DNA of 64,000 nt from assembly GCF_023073715.1 (NCBI RefSeq), contig NZ_JADPKA010000050.1:186001-250000 (forward strand), written 5' to 3'. Every line of letters begins with the position of its first letter. The stretch's first letter is position 1. This DNA comes from Bradyrhizobium sp. 164 (GTDB lineage: Bacteria > Pseudomonadota > Alphaproteobacteria > Rhizobiales > Xanthobacteraceae). This document shows, piece after piece, positions 25,928 to 34,395 of this stretch. The notes under the pieces were generated by a model. It was not told the origin of the DNA, did no database searches, and saw only the letters and a list, made by a program, of their open reading frames with translations. A program made the translations under genes and the position numbers.

Positions 25928-26800
25928 TCACAGCCGCTTTTCGAAGAACAGATCGGGATAGGGATCGTCGTTGAAGCGAGGAATCTCGCGCCAGCCGGTG
26001 CTGCGGTAAAGCTGGCCGGCCTCGGGCAGCGCGCTGTTGGTGTCCAGCCGCAGCAGCCTGATGCCGAGCTCGCGCGCAGCATCTTCGGTCGCATCCATCA
26101 GGCGGCGGCCGAGCCGCAATCCGCGCGCGGCGGGCGCAACCCACAGCCGCTTGATCTCGGCATAGCCGTGATCGGTGCCCTTCAGCCCGACGCAGCCGAT
26201 CGGCAGCGTGTCCGAGATCGCAACGATGAATGTGCCGCGCGGCCGGCGCATGTCCTTGGCATCGGGATCACGCGAGCGCGACACGTCGAAGCCCTGCTTG
26301 AAGCGGCGCCCGAGCTCGGCATAGTACTCGCCGAGGCAATAGCGGGCCTCCGCGCCTTGCGGGTCCATCTCGTTCAGCGTGACACGCTCGCGCGTCAGCG
26401 CGGAGGCGATCAGGTCCATCGCCGCCAGCAGCGCCTCGGCTTGCGAGTGTTGCGCGAGGATGCCGTCCGCCTGCGCGTTCGACAGCGCCTCATAGGCTGC
26501 GAACTCGCGCCGGCCCGCGCGCGTGAGCTTTGCCATGCGCCGGCGCGCATCGTCCTCGCGCGCATTGGTCTCGATCAGCCCTTCGTCCTCGAGGCTGCGA
26601 AGCAGCCGGCTCATCAATCCGGAATCAAGACCGAGATAGTCGCGGATTTCCGCCACGTCCGAGCGGCCGTGGCCGATCGCGTTGAGCACCCGCGCCGCGC
26701 CAAGCGGCCGGCCGCGGCCCAGGAACGAGGTATCCAGTGCACCGACAGCGGAAGTGACGGCGCGGTTGAAGCGGCGGACGCGGGAGACGGGGTCGAGCAT
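25928..26800 (-). CDS. MarR-GNAT fusion regulator/acetyltransferase
   Basis: A 290-residue two-domain protein. Residues 1-140 form a MarR winged helix with recognition region YLGLDSGLMSRLLRSLEDEG and the wing AREDDARRRMAKLT. Residues 150-290 are a GNAT acetyltransferase with the acetyl-CoA loop VAPAARGLRLGRRLMD. The fusion is a known family in Actinobacteria and Proteobacteria. A palindrome just upstream of the start suggests autoregulation. The acetyl acceptor is unknown. Confidence 0.92.
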   Translation of the reverse strand: MLDPVSRVRRFNRAVTSAVGALDTSFLGRGRPLGAARVLNAIGHGRSDVAEIRDYLGLDSGLMSRLLRSLEDEGLIETNAREDDARRRMAKLTRAGRREFAAYEALSNAQADGILAQHSQAEALLAAMDLIASALTRERVTLNEMDPQGAEARYCLGEYYAELGRRFKQGFDVSRSRDPDAKDMRRPRGTFIVAISDTLPIGCVGLKGTDHGYAEIKRLWVAPAARGLRLGRRLMDATEDAARELGIRLLRLDTNSALPEAGQLYRSTGWREIPRFNDDPYPDLFFEKRL

Positions 26801-26805
26801 GATGT

Positions 26806-26819
26806 CTGACTTTAGTCAG
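26806..26819. promoter_or_regulatory. Candidate operator of the MarR-GNAT gene
   Basis: CTGAC-TTTA-GTCAG is an exact inverted repeat of 5-base arms, 5 bases upstream of the MarR-GNAT start codon. A repressor bound here would block initiation, fitting MarR autorepression. This is inferred from position and symmetry only. Confidence 0.55.
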
Positions 26820-27005
26820 GTATCTCCTGCTGTCAATCGCTTTGGGCAGGTCAAGAGGTCCTCGCATGGCGCAGATCGCAACCGCGCTTCCCTTGCGCCG
26901 GCCGACGGGAGATCGCCGCGGCGATGCCGCGGGAGCCGCCGGTCACGCGTGCTACACCGCGGCCGGGACACGCGAGAGGTGGAGGCTGTCGCTCCACACT
27001 CTCTC

Positions 27006-27070
27006 AGTGCGAGCGCAGGAAATGGATCCGGGAGAGACGCTGGATTGCTTCGCTGCGCGCGCAATGACGA
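27006..27070. repeat. Partial family C repeat
   Basis: It includes CTGGATTGCTTCGCTGCGCG and GCAATGACGAGG, matching the right half of the complete copy at 28859. The left half is degenerate. It lies in the 372-base gap between the divergent MarR-GNAT and TPP-enzyme genes; I see nothing else in that gap apart from the operator candidate. Confidence 0.65.
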
Positions 27071-27172
27071 GGCTGGAGCTCTCGCGCGCCTCTTTGTGAG
27101 TTGTGCCCGTGCCGCGAGCCGCTACCATGCGGCCGCTCCCGGAGCGTGGGACGTGCAGCAAGCGGAGACCAC

Positions 27173-28837
27173 ATGAGCGGACAGGACCACAAAGTCAAAG
27201 GATCGGACTTGTTTGTCGCCGCGCTGGAGAACGAGGGCGTCGACCGCATCTTCGGTGTCCCCGGTGAGGAGAATCTCGACCTCGTCGAATCGCTCCGCAC
27301 CTCAAGGATCGAGCTGATCCTGACGCGCCACGAGCAGGCCGCCGCCTTCATGGCTGCCACGCATGGGCGGCTGACCGGCAGGCCCGGCGTGTGTCTGTCG
27401 ACGCTTGGACCTGGCGCACTTAATCTGTCCACCGGCGCGGCCTATGCGCATCTCGGTGCGATGCCGATGATCCTGATCACCGGTCAGAAGCCGATCATGA
27501 GCAGCCGGCAGGCGCGCTTCCAGATCGTCGACGTGGTTGCGACCATGAAGCCGCTGACGAAGCTGTCACGGCAGATCGTCAGCGCTTCCAGCATCCCGAC
27601 CGTGGTGCGCGACGCCTTTCGCGTCGCGATGGAAGAACGGCCCGGGCCGGTTCATCTCGAATTGCCAGAAGATATCGCGGGCGACGAAGTATCCGCCGTC
27701 CCGGTGATCCCTGTCCATCCGATCGAAATTCCGGTCGCCCATCGTGCCGCACTCGACCGTGCCGCCGAGATGATCCTGGCTGCAAAGCGTCCGCTGGTGA
27801 TGATGGGCGCTGCGACCAGCCGGCCGCGGTCGACGCATGGCATCGCAAGCTTCGTGCGGCGGACCGGCATTCCCTTCTTCACCACGCAGATGGGCAAGGG
27901 CACCGTGCCCGGCGGCACCAACCTCTATATGGGGACCGCCGCGCTGTCCGAACGCGACTACGTTCATGACGCGATCGATGCCGCCGACCTGATCGTCGCG
28001 ATCGGCCACGACCCCATCGAGAAGCCACCCTTCATCATGGGGCCGGCGGGGCCGAAGGTGATTCACGTGAGCTATACACCGGCGAGCGTGGAGCTGGTCT
28101 ATTTTCCAGACGCCGAGGTCGTCGGCGACGTCGGCCCGAGCCTGGAGCTGCTCGCCGATCGGCTCGAAGGCAAGCTGCCGCAGGCGGCGGCGCTTTTGCC
28201 GCTACGCGAAGAGATTCTCAGGCACATCGCCGATCGCGCCACCGAGGCGCGCTGGCCGCCGACACCGCAGCGGATCGTGCACGACATCCGCCAGGTGATT
28301 CCGGAGAACGGCATCGTCGCGCTCGACAACGGCATGTACAAGATCTGGTTCGCGCGCAACTACCGCACTCGCGTTGCCAACACGCTGCTGCTCGACAATG
28401 CGCTGGCGACGATGGGTGCCGGCCTGCCGTCGGCAATGATGGCCGCGATGCTCCATCCGGACCGCCGTGTGCTCGCGGTCGCCGGCGATGGCGGCTTCAT
28501 GATGAACAGCCAGGAGCTGGAGAGTGCCGTCCGTCTCAAGCTCAATCTCGTCGTGCTGGTGCTCGAGGACAACGCCTACGGCATGATCCGCTGGAAGCAG
28601 GCGGTAGATCATTTTGCCGATTACGGCATGACCTTTGGAAATCCGGACTTTGTCGTCTATGCCAAGGCCTACGGCGCCAAGGGGCATCGCATCGTGAGCA
28701 TCGACAGCTTCGGCCCGACGCTGGAGGCGGCCTTCAAGGAGGGCGGCGTGCACCTCGTCTCGATTCCGATCGATTATTCGGAGAACGTGCGGGTGCTGGT
28801 CGACGAGCTGCGGGCGCATGAAAAGTCAAAGGCGTAA
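27173..28837 (+). CDS. Thiamine-diphosphate enzyme, acetolactate-synthase-like large subunit
   Basis: A 554-residue enzyme with the three domains of the pyruvate decarboxylase/acetolactate synthase superfamily. The N-terminal domain has the catalytic glutamate Glu54 in RHEQAAAF. The central domain has GAATSRPRSTHG. The C-terminal cofactor motif starts GDGGFMMN near residue 438 and ends with DNAYG. No regulatory small subunit (ilvN) follows, so it is probably a catabolic relative rather than the branched-chain biosynthetic enzyme. CGGAG precedes the ATG. Confidence 0.87.
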   Translation: MSGQDHKVKGSDLFVAALENEGVDRIFGVPGEENLDLVESLRTSRIELILTRHEQAAAFMAATHGRLTGRPGVCLSTLGPGALNLSTGAAYAHLGAMPMILITGQKPIMSSRQARFQIVDVVATMKPLTKLSRQIVSASSIPTVVRDAFRVAMEERPGPVHLELPEDIAGDEVSAVPVIPVHPIEIPVAHRAALDRAAEMILAAKRPLVMMGAATSRPRSTHGIASFVRRTGIPFFTTQMGKGTVPGGTNLYMGTAALSERDYVHDAIDAADLIVAIGHDPIEKPPFIMGPAGPKVIHVSYTPASVELVYFPDAEVVGDVGPSLELLADRLEGKLPQAAALLPLREEILRHIADRATEARWPPTPQRIVHDIRQVIPENGIVALDNGMYKIWFARNYRTRVANTLLLDNALATMGAGLPSAMMAAMLHPDRRVLAVAGDGGFMMNSQELESAVRLKLNLVVLVLEDNAYGMIRWKQAVDHFADYGMTFGNPDFVVYAKAYGAKGHRIVSIDSFGPTLEAAFKEGGVHLVSIPIDYSENVRVLVDELRAHEKSKA

Positions 28838-28858
28838 GTGTGTTCGACACTTCGCCAC

Positions 28859-28949
28859 ACCCGTCATTGCGAGCGCAGCGAAGCAATCCAGAGCCGTTCC
28901 GCAGAGGCAGTCTGGATTGCTTCGTCGCTTCGCTCCTCGCAATGACGGG
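28859..28949. repeat. Palindromic intergenic repeat, family C full copy
   Basis: The arms CCCGTCATTGCGAG and CTCGCAATGACGGG are exact inverted copies. Internal GCAATCCAGA and TCTGGATTGC also pair. It sits 21 bases after the stop of the TPP enzyme and could stabilise or end that mRNA. Confidence 0.85.
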
Positions 28950-29015
28950 GTATGCCGACCAGCCCGAATGCGATAACAACTTGCGGCAACATCCAACCAA
29001 CCACAGGAATATGAA

Positions 29016-29363
29016 ATGACCCGGGTTCGTTGTGTCACCGAGATGGGCATGGGCGTCGACGTCCACGGCAGGGATGCCACCAAGGCGGCGAAACGTGCGG
29101 TGTCGGACGCGATCAGGCATTCGAGCCTCGGCTTTTTTCGGATGATCGGGAAGACCGCGAACGACATGTTTGTCGACGTCACGATCGCCGTGCCCAATCC
29201 GGAAGCCGTCGACAAGGAAGCCGTCGCCAAGGAGCTGCCTTACGGCACAGTGACTGTCAACGCAGTCAAGGGCGGGCTGGAGATTCCCTCGGCCACGGAA
29301 GTGGCCAACGACCCCATCCTCATCGCCAATGCGGCCGTGATCGTCAGCTTCGACAAGGACTAG
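29016..29363 (+). CDS. Lin0512 family protein
   Basis: A 115-residue protein recognised by TEMGMGVDVHGRDATKAAKRAV at its N-terminus and GGLEIPSATEVANDPILIAN near its C-terminus. The family is small, conserved and without a known function. An overlapping two-codon frame ATG AAA TGA begins 5 bases upstream of the ATG, an arrangement that could affect initiation. It is 4 bases upstream of the GNAT gene, so the two form an operon. Confidence 0.87.
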   Translation: MTRVRCVTEMGMGVDVHGRDATKAAKRAVSDAIRHSSLGFFRMIGKTANDMFVDVTIAVPNPEAVDKEAVAKELPYGTVTVNAVKGGLEIPSATEVANDPILIANAAVIVSFDKD

Positions 29364-29367
29364 GCCG

Positions 29368-30060
29368 GTGTCCGACAGCGATATGGCGCTGCTGGATCGT
29401 CCGATCTGGAGCGCTCTGACAACGCGTCAGAAGCATCTGGCCGAAGGCGGCCCGCGGGCGCTGCGCTATCCCGTGGACATGACGCCGTTTGCCGACATGA
29501 TCGACCTGTCCCCGGCAAGCTTTGCTGCGCTCGGTGATCTCATGACGGGATCGCAAGTCGCTGCGCTGTTTACGCCGGAGCCGGTCGACGTGCCCGCCGG
29601 CTTCAAGGTCGTGCTCGCCGAGACCGGCGAGCAGATGATCGGATCGCCCGCCGACAGCCCGCTCCGCGATGCCGAGATCGTCACGCTGGGACCCGCCGAC
29701 GTGCCCGCCATGATGGCGCTGACAGAGCTGACCAAGCCGGGCCCGTTCGCGCTGCGCACGCACGAACTGGGGACGTTCTTCGGCATCCGTGCCGGCGGCG
29801 AGCTGGTTGCCATGGCCGGCGAGCGGATGAAGCCAGGCAATTTCACGGAAATGACGGCCGTGTGCGTGCATCCTGATCATCGCGGCCGCGGCTATGCGCA
29901 GGCGCTGCTCGCGGCGGTCGCGCGGCAGATCGAGGCGCGCGGCGAAATTCCTTTCCTGCACGTATTTTCGAACAACGCGTCCGCCATCGCGCTCTATCAG
30001 CGGCAGGGCATGCGGATTCGCCGTCGCCTGCACGTGACGGCGCTGATGAAGCAGGAATGA
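29368..30060 (+). CDS. GNAT family N-acetyltransferase
   Basis: A 230-residue protein. The C-terminal half carries VCVHPDHRGRGYAQALLAAV, the acetyl-CoA binding motif A of GNAT enzymes, and LHVFSNNASAIALYQRQGM, motif B. The N-terminal 100 residues are a less conserved FR47-like extension. The GTG at 29368 has AAGGA 8 bases upstream inside the previous gene's end; an ATG at 29383 is the alternative. The acceptor is unknown. Confidence 0.85.
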   Translation: MSDSDMALLDRPIWSALTTRQKHLAEGGPRALRYPVDMTPFADMIDLSPASFAALGDLMTGSQVAALFTPEPVDVPAGFKVVLAETGEQMIGSPADSPLRDAEIVTLGPADVPAMMALTELTKPGPFALRTHELGTFFGIRAGGELVAMAGERMKPGNFTEMTAVCVHPDHRGRGYAQALLAAVARQIEARGEIPFLHVFSNNASAIALYQRQGMRIRRRLHVTALMKQE

Positions 30061-30129
30061 GCTGCGCCGCGGGCTTCATATCCGGCGAATTCGCGCTATA
30101 TCGTTCCCAACCATAATTTGAGGAAACAC

Positions 30130-31317
30130 ATGGACGCCAGGACACCTGATTTTTCCGCCGCGCGGACGGCGATGCAGCGCTACGTCGATCAGGAGATCAT
30201 CCCCGGTGCATCTTGGGCTGTGCTGCGGGGGCGCGATGTCGTCGACCAGCAATGCGTCGGCTTTGCCGACCGCGAGGCCAACACCGCGCTTCGGCCCGAC
30301 CACATTTTTCGTGCATTTTCCAATACAAAGATCTTCGTCACCTGCGCCATCATGCTGCTGGTGGAGGAGGGCCGCGTCGGGCTCGATGATCCCGTCGAGA
30401 AATTTCTGCCGCAGCTCGGCCATCGCACGGTGTTGAAGCCGGGGGCTGCGAGCCTTGCCGATGTCGAGCCGGCGAGGGGCCCGATCACGATCCGACAGCT
30501 GCTGACCCACACGTCCGGGCTCAGCTACGGCATCTTCGATCCGGGCACGGTGCTGTTCAAAGGCTACAACGAGGCGCGCGTGCTCAATCCGCTGACGCCG
30601 CTCGCCGACATGATCGACCGGCTTGCCGATCTGCCCTTGTCCTATCATCCCGGCACCGGCTGGGAATATTCGGTGGCGACCGACGTGCTCGGCCGCGTCG
30701 TCGAGGTCGTCTCCGGCCAGCAGTTCGACGCTTTCCTCAAGGCGCGCATCTTCGATCCGCTCGGCATGACCGATACAGGCTTCTATGTGCCGGAAGCGCA
30801 GCAGGGCAGGCTGGTGGCACTCTATAACGGCGCTGATGTGCTCGATCCCATGAAGCCCGGCCTCACGCGGGCCGACCATCTGCCTTATTCGCAGGCCTAT
30901 CGGCGGCCGTTGCCGCGGCTGTCCGGCGGCGGCGGTCTGGTCTCGACCTTGCCCGACATGCTGGCGCTGGTGCGCGCGTTGCTGCCCGGTTCTGATGCGC
31001 TGCTGAAGCCGGAGACGCTGCGGCTGATGATGACGAACCAGCTGCCCGCTGGCCAGACCATCCGCTTCGCCAATCTCGGGCCGATCCCCGGCAAGGGGTT
31101 CGGTCTCGGTGGCGCCGTCACCTTCGCGCCGACGCCGTTTGATCCGCCGAACTCGACCGGTGAATTCCAGTGGGGCGGGCTTGCAGGCACCCATTGGTGG
31201 ATCTGCCCTGACGCCAACACCGCCGGCGTGCTGATGGCCCAGCGCTACATGGGGTTCTGGAATCCCTTTTTCTTCGAGTTCAAGCGTCTGGCCTATCAGG
31301 CGGTCGGCGCGACATGA
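30130..31317 (+). CDS. Family VIII carboxylesterase / serine hydrolase
   Basis: A 395-residue class C beta-lactamase-fold esterase. SNTK near residue 66 is the S-x-x-K nucleophile motif; YSV in GWEYSVATDVLGR supplies the tyrosine; WGGLAGTH replaces the K-T-G box. This trio marks EstB-type family VIII esterases. No signal peptide is visible. GAGGA sits 5 bases before the ATG at 30130. It is a distant paralogue of the serine hydrolase at 20377. Confidence 0.9.
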   Translation: MDARTPDFSAARTAMQRYVDQEIIPGASWAVLRGRDVVDQQCVGFADREANTALRPDHIFRAFSNTKIFVTCAIMLLVEEGRVGLDDPVEKFLPQLGHRTVLKPGAASLADVEPARGPITIRQLLTHTSGLSYGIFDPGTVLFKGYNEARVLNPLTPLADMIDRLADLPLSYHPGTGWEYSVATDVLGRVVEVVSGQQFDAFLKARIFDPLGMTDTGFYVPEAQQGRLVALYNGADVLDPMKPGLTRADHLPYSQAYRRPLPRLSGGGGLVSTLPDMLALVRALLPGSDALLKPETLRLMMTNQLPAGQTIRFANLGPIPGKGFGLGGAVTFAPTPFDPPNSTGEFQWGGLAGTHWWICPDANTAGVLMAQRYMGFWNPFFFEFKRLAYQAVGAT

Positions 31318-31391
31318 CGAGAGTTCGGCCTGGCTCGTCGGCTGTGCCAGACACAAGGTGAGCCGGAGGCGTTGCCTCCCGCCCGTCCTCG

Positions 31392-32732
31392 TCAGTCCTT
31401 CCACGGATCGAACTCGCCTTCGCCGGCCATGGCGACGGCGAACGGCCGCAGCGTGTGCAGCACCCGCACGGTGCCGGCGTGCTGCGCCAGCACGTCCGGC
31501 AGGCGGCGATAGGCCATCGGGCTCTCATCGAGGTCGGCACCAACAAGGGTGACTCCGCGCTCGCTCAGCCATCGGTCCATCTCCGCGCGCGAGAAGCGCC
31601 GCTTCGCCTCCCTTCGTCCGAACAGGCGGCCGGCGCCGTGCACGGTCGAGTACAGCGAGGCCTTGGCTTCGGGGCTGTCGACGCCCTCGAGGATGACGGC
31701 GTCGTCACCCATCGAGCCGCCGACGAATCCCTTCTGGCCCGGAAACGCCGGCGTCGCGCCCTTGCGCACCACCCACAAATCACGGCCGTCGTGGGTCTCG
31801 CGCCAGGCGTAGTTGTGGTGGTTGTGCACGCTCTCGGTCACGCTGCCGCCGATGATCCGGCGGACGCGCTCGACGACCCACTCGCGGCCGGCATAGGCGT
31901 AACGTCCGGCGAGCTGCATCGCCGCGATGTAGCGGCGGCCGAGCTCGGACTCCTCGTCGACCACGGCAGGCGGCACGTTCATGCCATCCTTGCCGCCGGC
32001 GGCCTTGAGATAGCGCGTCGCGGAGGTGTGCCCGAGGCCGCGGCTTCCGAAGTGGACACCGACCCAAACAAAGCCTTCCTCGTCGCGCATGAGATCGACA
32101 TAGTGGTTGCCCGATCCGACCGTGCCGAGCTGGCTCACCGCCTTCTGACGATAGGCCTCCATGTCGCTCTCGCGCCAGGCATCGCCGTCGTCGAACAGCG
32201 CGTGCTCGGCCCGCTCGGCATTGGCCCGGCCGACACCGAACGAGATCGTCTTGGCGACGTCGCGGATGATCGTGGGCACGATGTCGACGATATCGTCGAA
32301 GCGCGTGTCGAGCTTTGCGGCCATGTTGCCGCAGCCGATGTCGAAGCCGACGCCGGAGATGCTGATCTGCTTCTCATAGGCGATGACGCCGCCGACCGGC
32401 TGGGCATAACCGAGATGGCCGTCGGCGCAGATCACGCCGGATACGACATTGCCGACCGCCATGCAGTTGCGCATCTGCGCCACGGTCGCCTCCTCATGCG
32501 GACCGAAGATCTTCAGCGGCGCATTCTGGAAGCGCGCCTCCTGCGGGCGCAGCTTCGCGAGCTCGCTCGCGGCGGTGTTGGCTTCGCGGGCGAGATGCTC
32601 CTTGCGCGCGGCGTCGCGGTACGAGCACCAGGCCGGCTGGCCGCGTCCTTCGCCGACGCGCGAGTCGGGATCGATACCGGCGGCGAGGCAGAGCTCGCGG
32701 GCGCGTTCCATGTAGGGATCGGATCGTCGCAT
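31392..32732 (-). CDS. rtcB: RtcB family RNA ligase
   Basis: A 446-residue RtcB, which joins RNA ends with 2',3'-cyclic phosphate or 3'-phosphate to 5'-OH using GTP and Mn2+. Visible motifs are GFDIGCGN (metal Cys), GSGNHYVDL, HFGSRGLGH, HNHHNYA and HGAGR, whose His accepts GMP. After HGAGR the sequence is LFGRREAKRR, where the best-known members have MSR. No rtcA, rtcR or archease gene is adjacent. The ATG at 32732 was chosen over an upstream start for its family-like N-terminus. A structured RNA lies 180 bases upstream on the same strand. Confidence 0.92.
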   Translation of the reverse strand: MRRSDPYMERARELCLAAGIDPDSRVGEGRGQPAWCSYRDAARKEHLAREANTAASELAKLRPQEARFQNAPLKIFGPHEEATVAQMRNCMAVGNVVSGVICADGHLGYAQPVGGVIAYEKQISISGVGFDIGCGNMAAKLDTRFDDIVDIVPTIIRDVAKTISFGVGRANAERAEHALFDDGDAWRESDMEAYRQKAVSQLGTVGSGNHYVDLMRDEEGFVWVGVHFGSRGLGHTSATRYLKAAGGKDGMNVPPAVVDEESELGRRYIAAMQLAGRYAYAGREWVVERVRRIIGGSVTESVHNHHNYAWRETHDGRDLWVVRKGATPAFPGQKGFVGGSMGDDAVILEGVDSPEAKASLYSTVHGAGRLFGRREAKRRFSRAEMDRWLSERGVTLVGADLDESPMAYRRLPDVLAQHAGTVRVLHTLRPFAVAMAGEGEFDPWKD

Positions 32733-32911
32733 GGCCGTGATTCCTGCTTCACTTCCTGCGCGCACCACAGAGTGGACGCGCGGCTCCTGTCAGAGATTTC
32801 GCTGGTTCCAGGCGCAGTCCCGCGTCCGGATTCGCTGTCCTTTCGCATTAATTCAACGCCGTCTTCGAGGTAGTGATCCACGCAACCGAGGCTTCGGAGA
32901 AGCGCCGCGGG

Positions 32912-33047
32912 CAACAAAAAACCCTCCGGAGCGGCAGGCTCGGGAGGGTCCGTGAGAAGCGGACTGTCGATCTTGCGGTTAGGCAAGATCGCTCCGATGA
33001 GCCGGGCATGCGACATCGGATTGGCCGAAGGCCGTTCGACAGTCGCG
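32912..33047 (-). ncRNA. Compact structured RNA candidate upstream of rtcB
   Basis: Read on the minus strand. A closing stem is formed by GACTGTCG (33044-33037) and CGACAGTC (32969-32962). Inside are three hairpins: GGCC-TTC-GGCC (33033-33023), CCGATG/CATCGG (about 33019-32994) and a 9-bp stem CGATCTTGC/GCAAGATCG (32991-32968). The last hairpin shares its end with the closing stem. An intrinsic terminator follows directly. I do not recognise the class. It could be a small RNA or a terminating leader of rtcB, whose start is about 180 bases downstream. The overlapping open frame is best explained as chance. Confidence 0.7.
32916..32949 (-). terminator. Intrinsic terminator of the structured RNA
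   Basis: On the minus strand, ACCCTCC pairs with GGAGGGT and, after a G-G mismatch, GAGC pairs with GCTC around a 5-base loop. TTTTTT follows directly. This is the strongest terminator in the window and defines the 3' end of the RNA upstream of it. Confidence 0.9.
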
Positions 33048-33195
33048 CAAATCTTTCGTAGCGGTACAGCATCGCTCGGTTCATGTTGTCGGTCGCGAAC
33101 GGAAGTGCTCGCGAGGCCGCGGGAGGCAACCCGCGGTTGTCAAGCAACGGCGCGTGTGAAATTGCAAGATATGGACGCAAGACATGGACGAATGA

Positions 33196-33861
33196 GTGCC
33201 AACCTATCTCGGTCTCGATGGATTTCGCTTCGGCTGGGTCGCTGCCTGGATCGATGAGCGCGGCGATCACGGCTTCGATTACTCACCGGGCCTGACGCGC
33301 CTGCTCGCGTTGCCGCATGCGCGCGCGATGATCGACATGCCGATCGGCTTGAATCCGAGCGGCTATCGCGCTTGCGATCTGCGTGCGCGCGAATTGATCG
33401 GCCCTGCCGTGTTTCTCGGCGCGCGCCGCGACCTGTGGACGTTCCCGGATATGGCTGCGGCGAATCGCTATTACTGGGATCAGGAGGGCAAGGGCAGGGG
33501 CGTATCGGCGCAGCTCTGGAACATCAGAGACAAGCTCAAGGAGGTCGACGATGCCATGGCGCCGGCGCGGCAACCGACGATCGGCGAGGCCCATCCTGAA
33601 TTGATCTTCTGGAATCTGGCCGGACGAGTTCGGCTTGAGCCGAAGACGTCACCGCGTGGTCAAGCGCAGCGTATTGCTCTGCTGAGAGACCGGGGCTTCA
33701 CCAAGATCGAGACATGGCTGACGCTTCGCTATCGCACCGGCATCGGCCGTGACGATCTGATCGATGCCTGCGCCTGCGCGGTCGCGGCGCGCGAGAGCAC
33801 GCAACGTGTCGGCGACGACGAGATCGATCCGCGAGGCCTGAGAATGGAGATCAACTATTGA
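33196..33861 (+). CDS. DUF429 family protein (RNase H-like fold)
   Basis: A 221-residue protein with LGLDGFRFGWVAAW at its N-terminus, IDMPIGLN near residue 47 and DLIDACACAVAAR near the C-terminus. These carry the conserved acidic residues of DUF429, predicted to be RNase H-like nucleases. No experimental function is known to me. The GTG at 33196 has only a weak ribosome site; an out-of-frame ATG overlaps 4 bases upstream. Confidence 0.85.
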   Translation: MPTYLGLDGFRFGWVAAWIDERGDHGFDYSPGLTRLLALPHARAMIDMPIGLNPSGYRACDLRARELIGPAVFLGARRDLWTFPDMAAANRYYWDQEGKGRGVSAQLWNIRDKLKEVDDAMAPARQPTIGEAHPELIFWNLAGRVRLEPKTSPRGQAQRIALLRDRGFTKIETWLTLRYRTGIGRDDLIDACACAVAARESTQRVGDDEIDPRGLRMEINY

Positions 33862-33868
33862 GCCCTCC

Positions 33869-34081
33869 TTAGCCCTCGCGATCGCTTCCGTCTCCCGTGT
33901 AGCGCCGGCGAGGATAACTCTGCTTCAGATGAACGCCATCGTCGTCCAGCCTTGCTGCTCTCTGTTCGTACTCCTCGGCCATGGACTGCAGCCGCCGCGC
34001 AGCTTCGCTATGTGCGAGATCGCCGGCGACGCGGCGGCACCGCTCAGCATGGTCCAGCAGTGCGCGCTTCTCGATGCTCAT
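33869..34081 (-). CDS. Small hypothetical protein
   Basis: About 70 residues, beginning MSIEKRALLDHAERCRRVAG and ending in a basic tail. The first 45 residues look like two amphipathic helices with many Arg and Glu. I do not recognise a family, but the helix pattern is like short conserved rhizobial proteins. The frame is open to 34198, so a longer form of 109 residues is possible; the start is uncertain. It ends 7 bases from the DUF429 gene and converges with it. Confidence 0.5.
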   Translation of the reverse strand: MSIEKRALLDHAERCRRVAGDLAHSEAARRLQSMAEEYEQRAARLDDDGVHLKQSYPRRRYTGDGSDREG

Positions 34082-34191
34082 CCGGCGATAACGCTTGGAA
34101 GGCTTAATGGTCCCTGCGCGGGCGCTTGGAACAGCGCAAGGGGCTTTGTCTCGATGACCGGGAAAAAGTAGCAATATTTTCAAGCGGCCAA

Positions 34192-34216
34192 GGAACATGG
34201 TTCCTGAGCCGACGTT
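34192..34216 (+). promoter_or_regulatory. EcfG-type general stress promoter
   Basis: GGAAC (34192-34196), a 16-base spacer, then CGTT (34213-34216). This matches the GGAAC-N16/17-CGTT consensus used by the alphaproteobacterial stress sigma factor EcfG. The predicted start is about 10 bases later and the 48-codon gene starts at 34249. The first element is also half of the exact palindrome AGGAAC-ATG-GTTCCT (34191-34205). Confidence 0.75.
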
Positions 34217-34248
34217 GAAGCCAAAGGCTGCTGAGGGACAAGATAACT

Positions 34249-34395
34249 ATGTATGACACCTGCCAATTGGCGACCGCGATGCTCGCGGTTGCCTTTACGG
34301 CCCTGCTGTTGATCACGGGCCAACGGTTCATCGAGTACCGATTGCAACATGAAGCAATGATTCCGATCGTGGCGCTCGCAACGCTGCCGCCATAA
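34249..34395 (+). CDS. 48-residue single-span membrane peptide
   Basis: The peptide begins MYDTCQLATAMLAVAFTA and has one hydrophobic helix, followed by a charged stretch FIEYRLQHEAM and a short hydrophobic end. GAGGGA lies 10 bases before the ATG. It is below usual gene-calling length. The EcfG promoter upstream supports that it is expressed, probably under stress. I recognise no family. Confidence 0.65.
   Translation: MYDTCQLATAMLAVAFTALLLITGQRFIEYRLQHEAMIPIVALATLPP

Noticed and set aside
27173..28837. Biosynthetic acetolactate synthase IlvB.
   Set aside because: No ilvN follows and the context is not branched-chain synthesis; the fold fits several related TPP enzymes.
32733..33195. SRP RNA or 6S RNA in the rtcB upstream gap.
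   Set aside because: The RNA is a closed multi-branch structure, not the single long hairpin of 6S, and lacks the SRP tetraloop region.
32848..33270. A 140-codon minus-strand frame overlapping the structured RNA.
   Set aside because: It runs through a terminator and all the hairpins and has Arg/Ser/Cys-rich, non-protein-like composition.
34191..34205. A second EcfG promoter on the minus strand from the same palindrome.
   Set aside because: On that strand GGAAC is not followed by a GTT at 16 or 17 bases.
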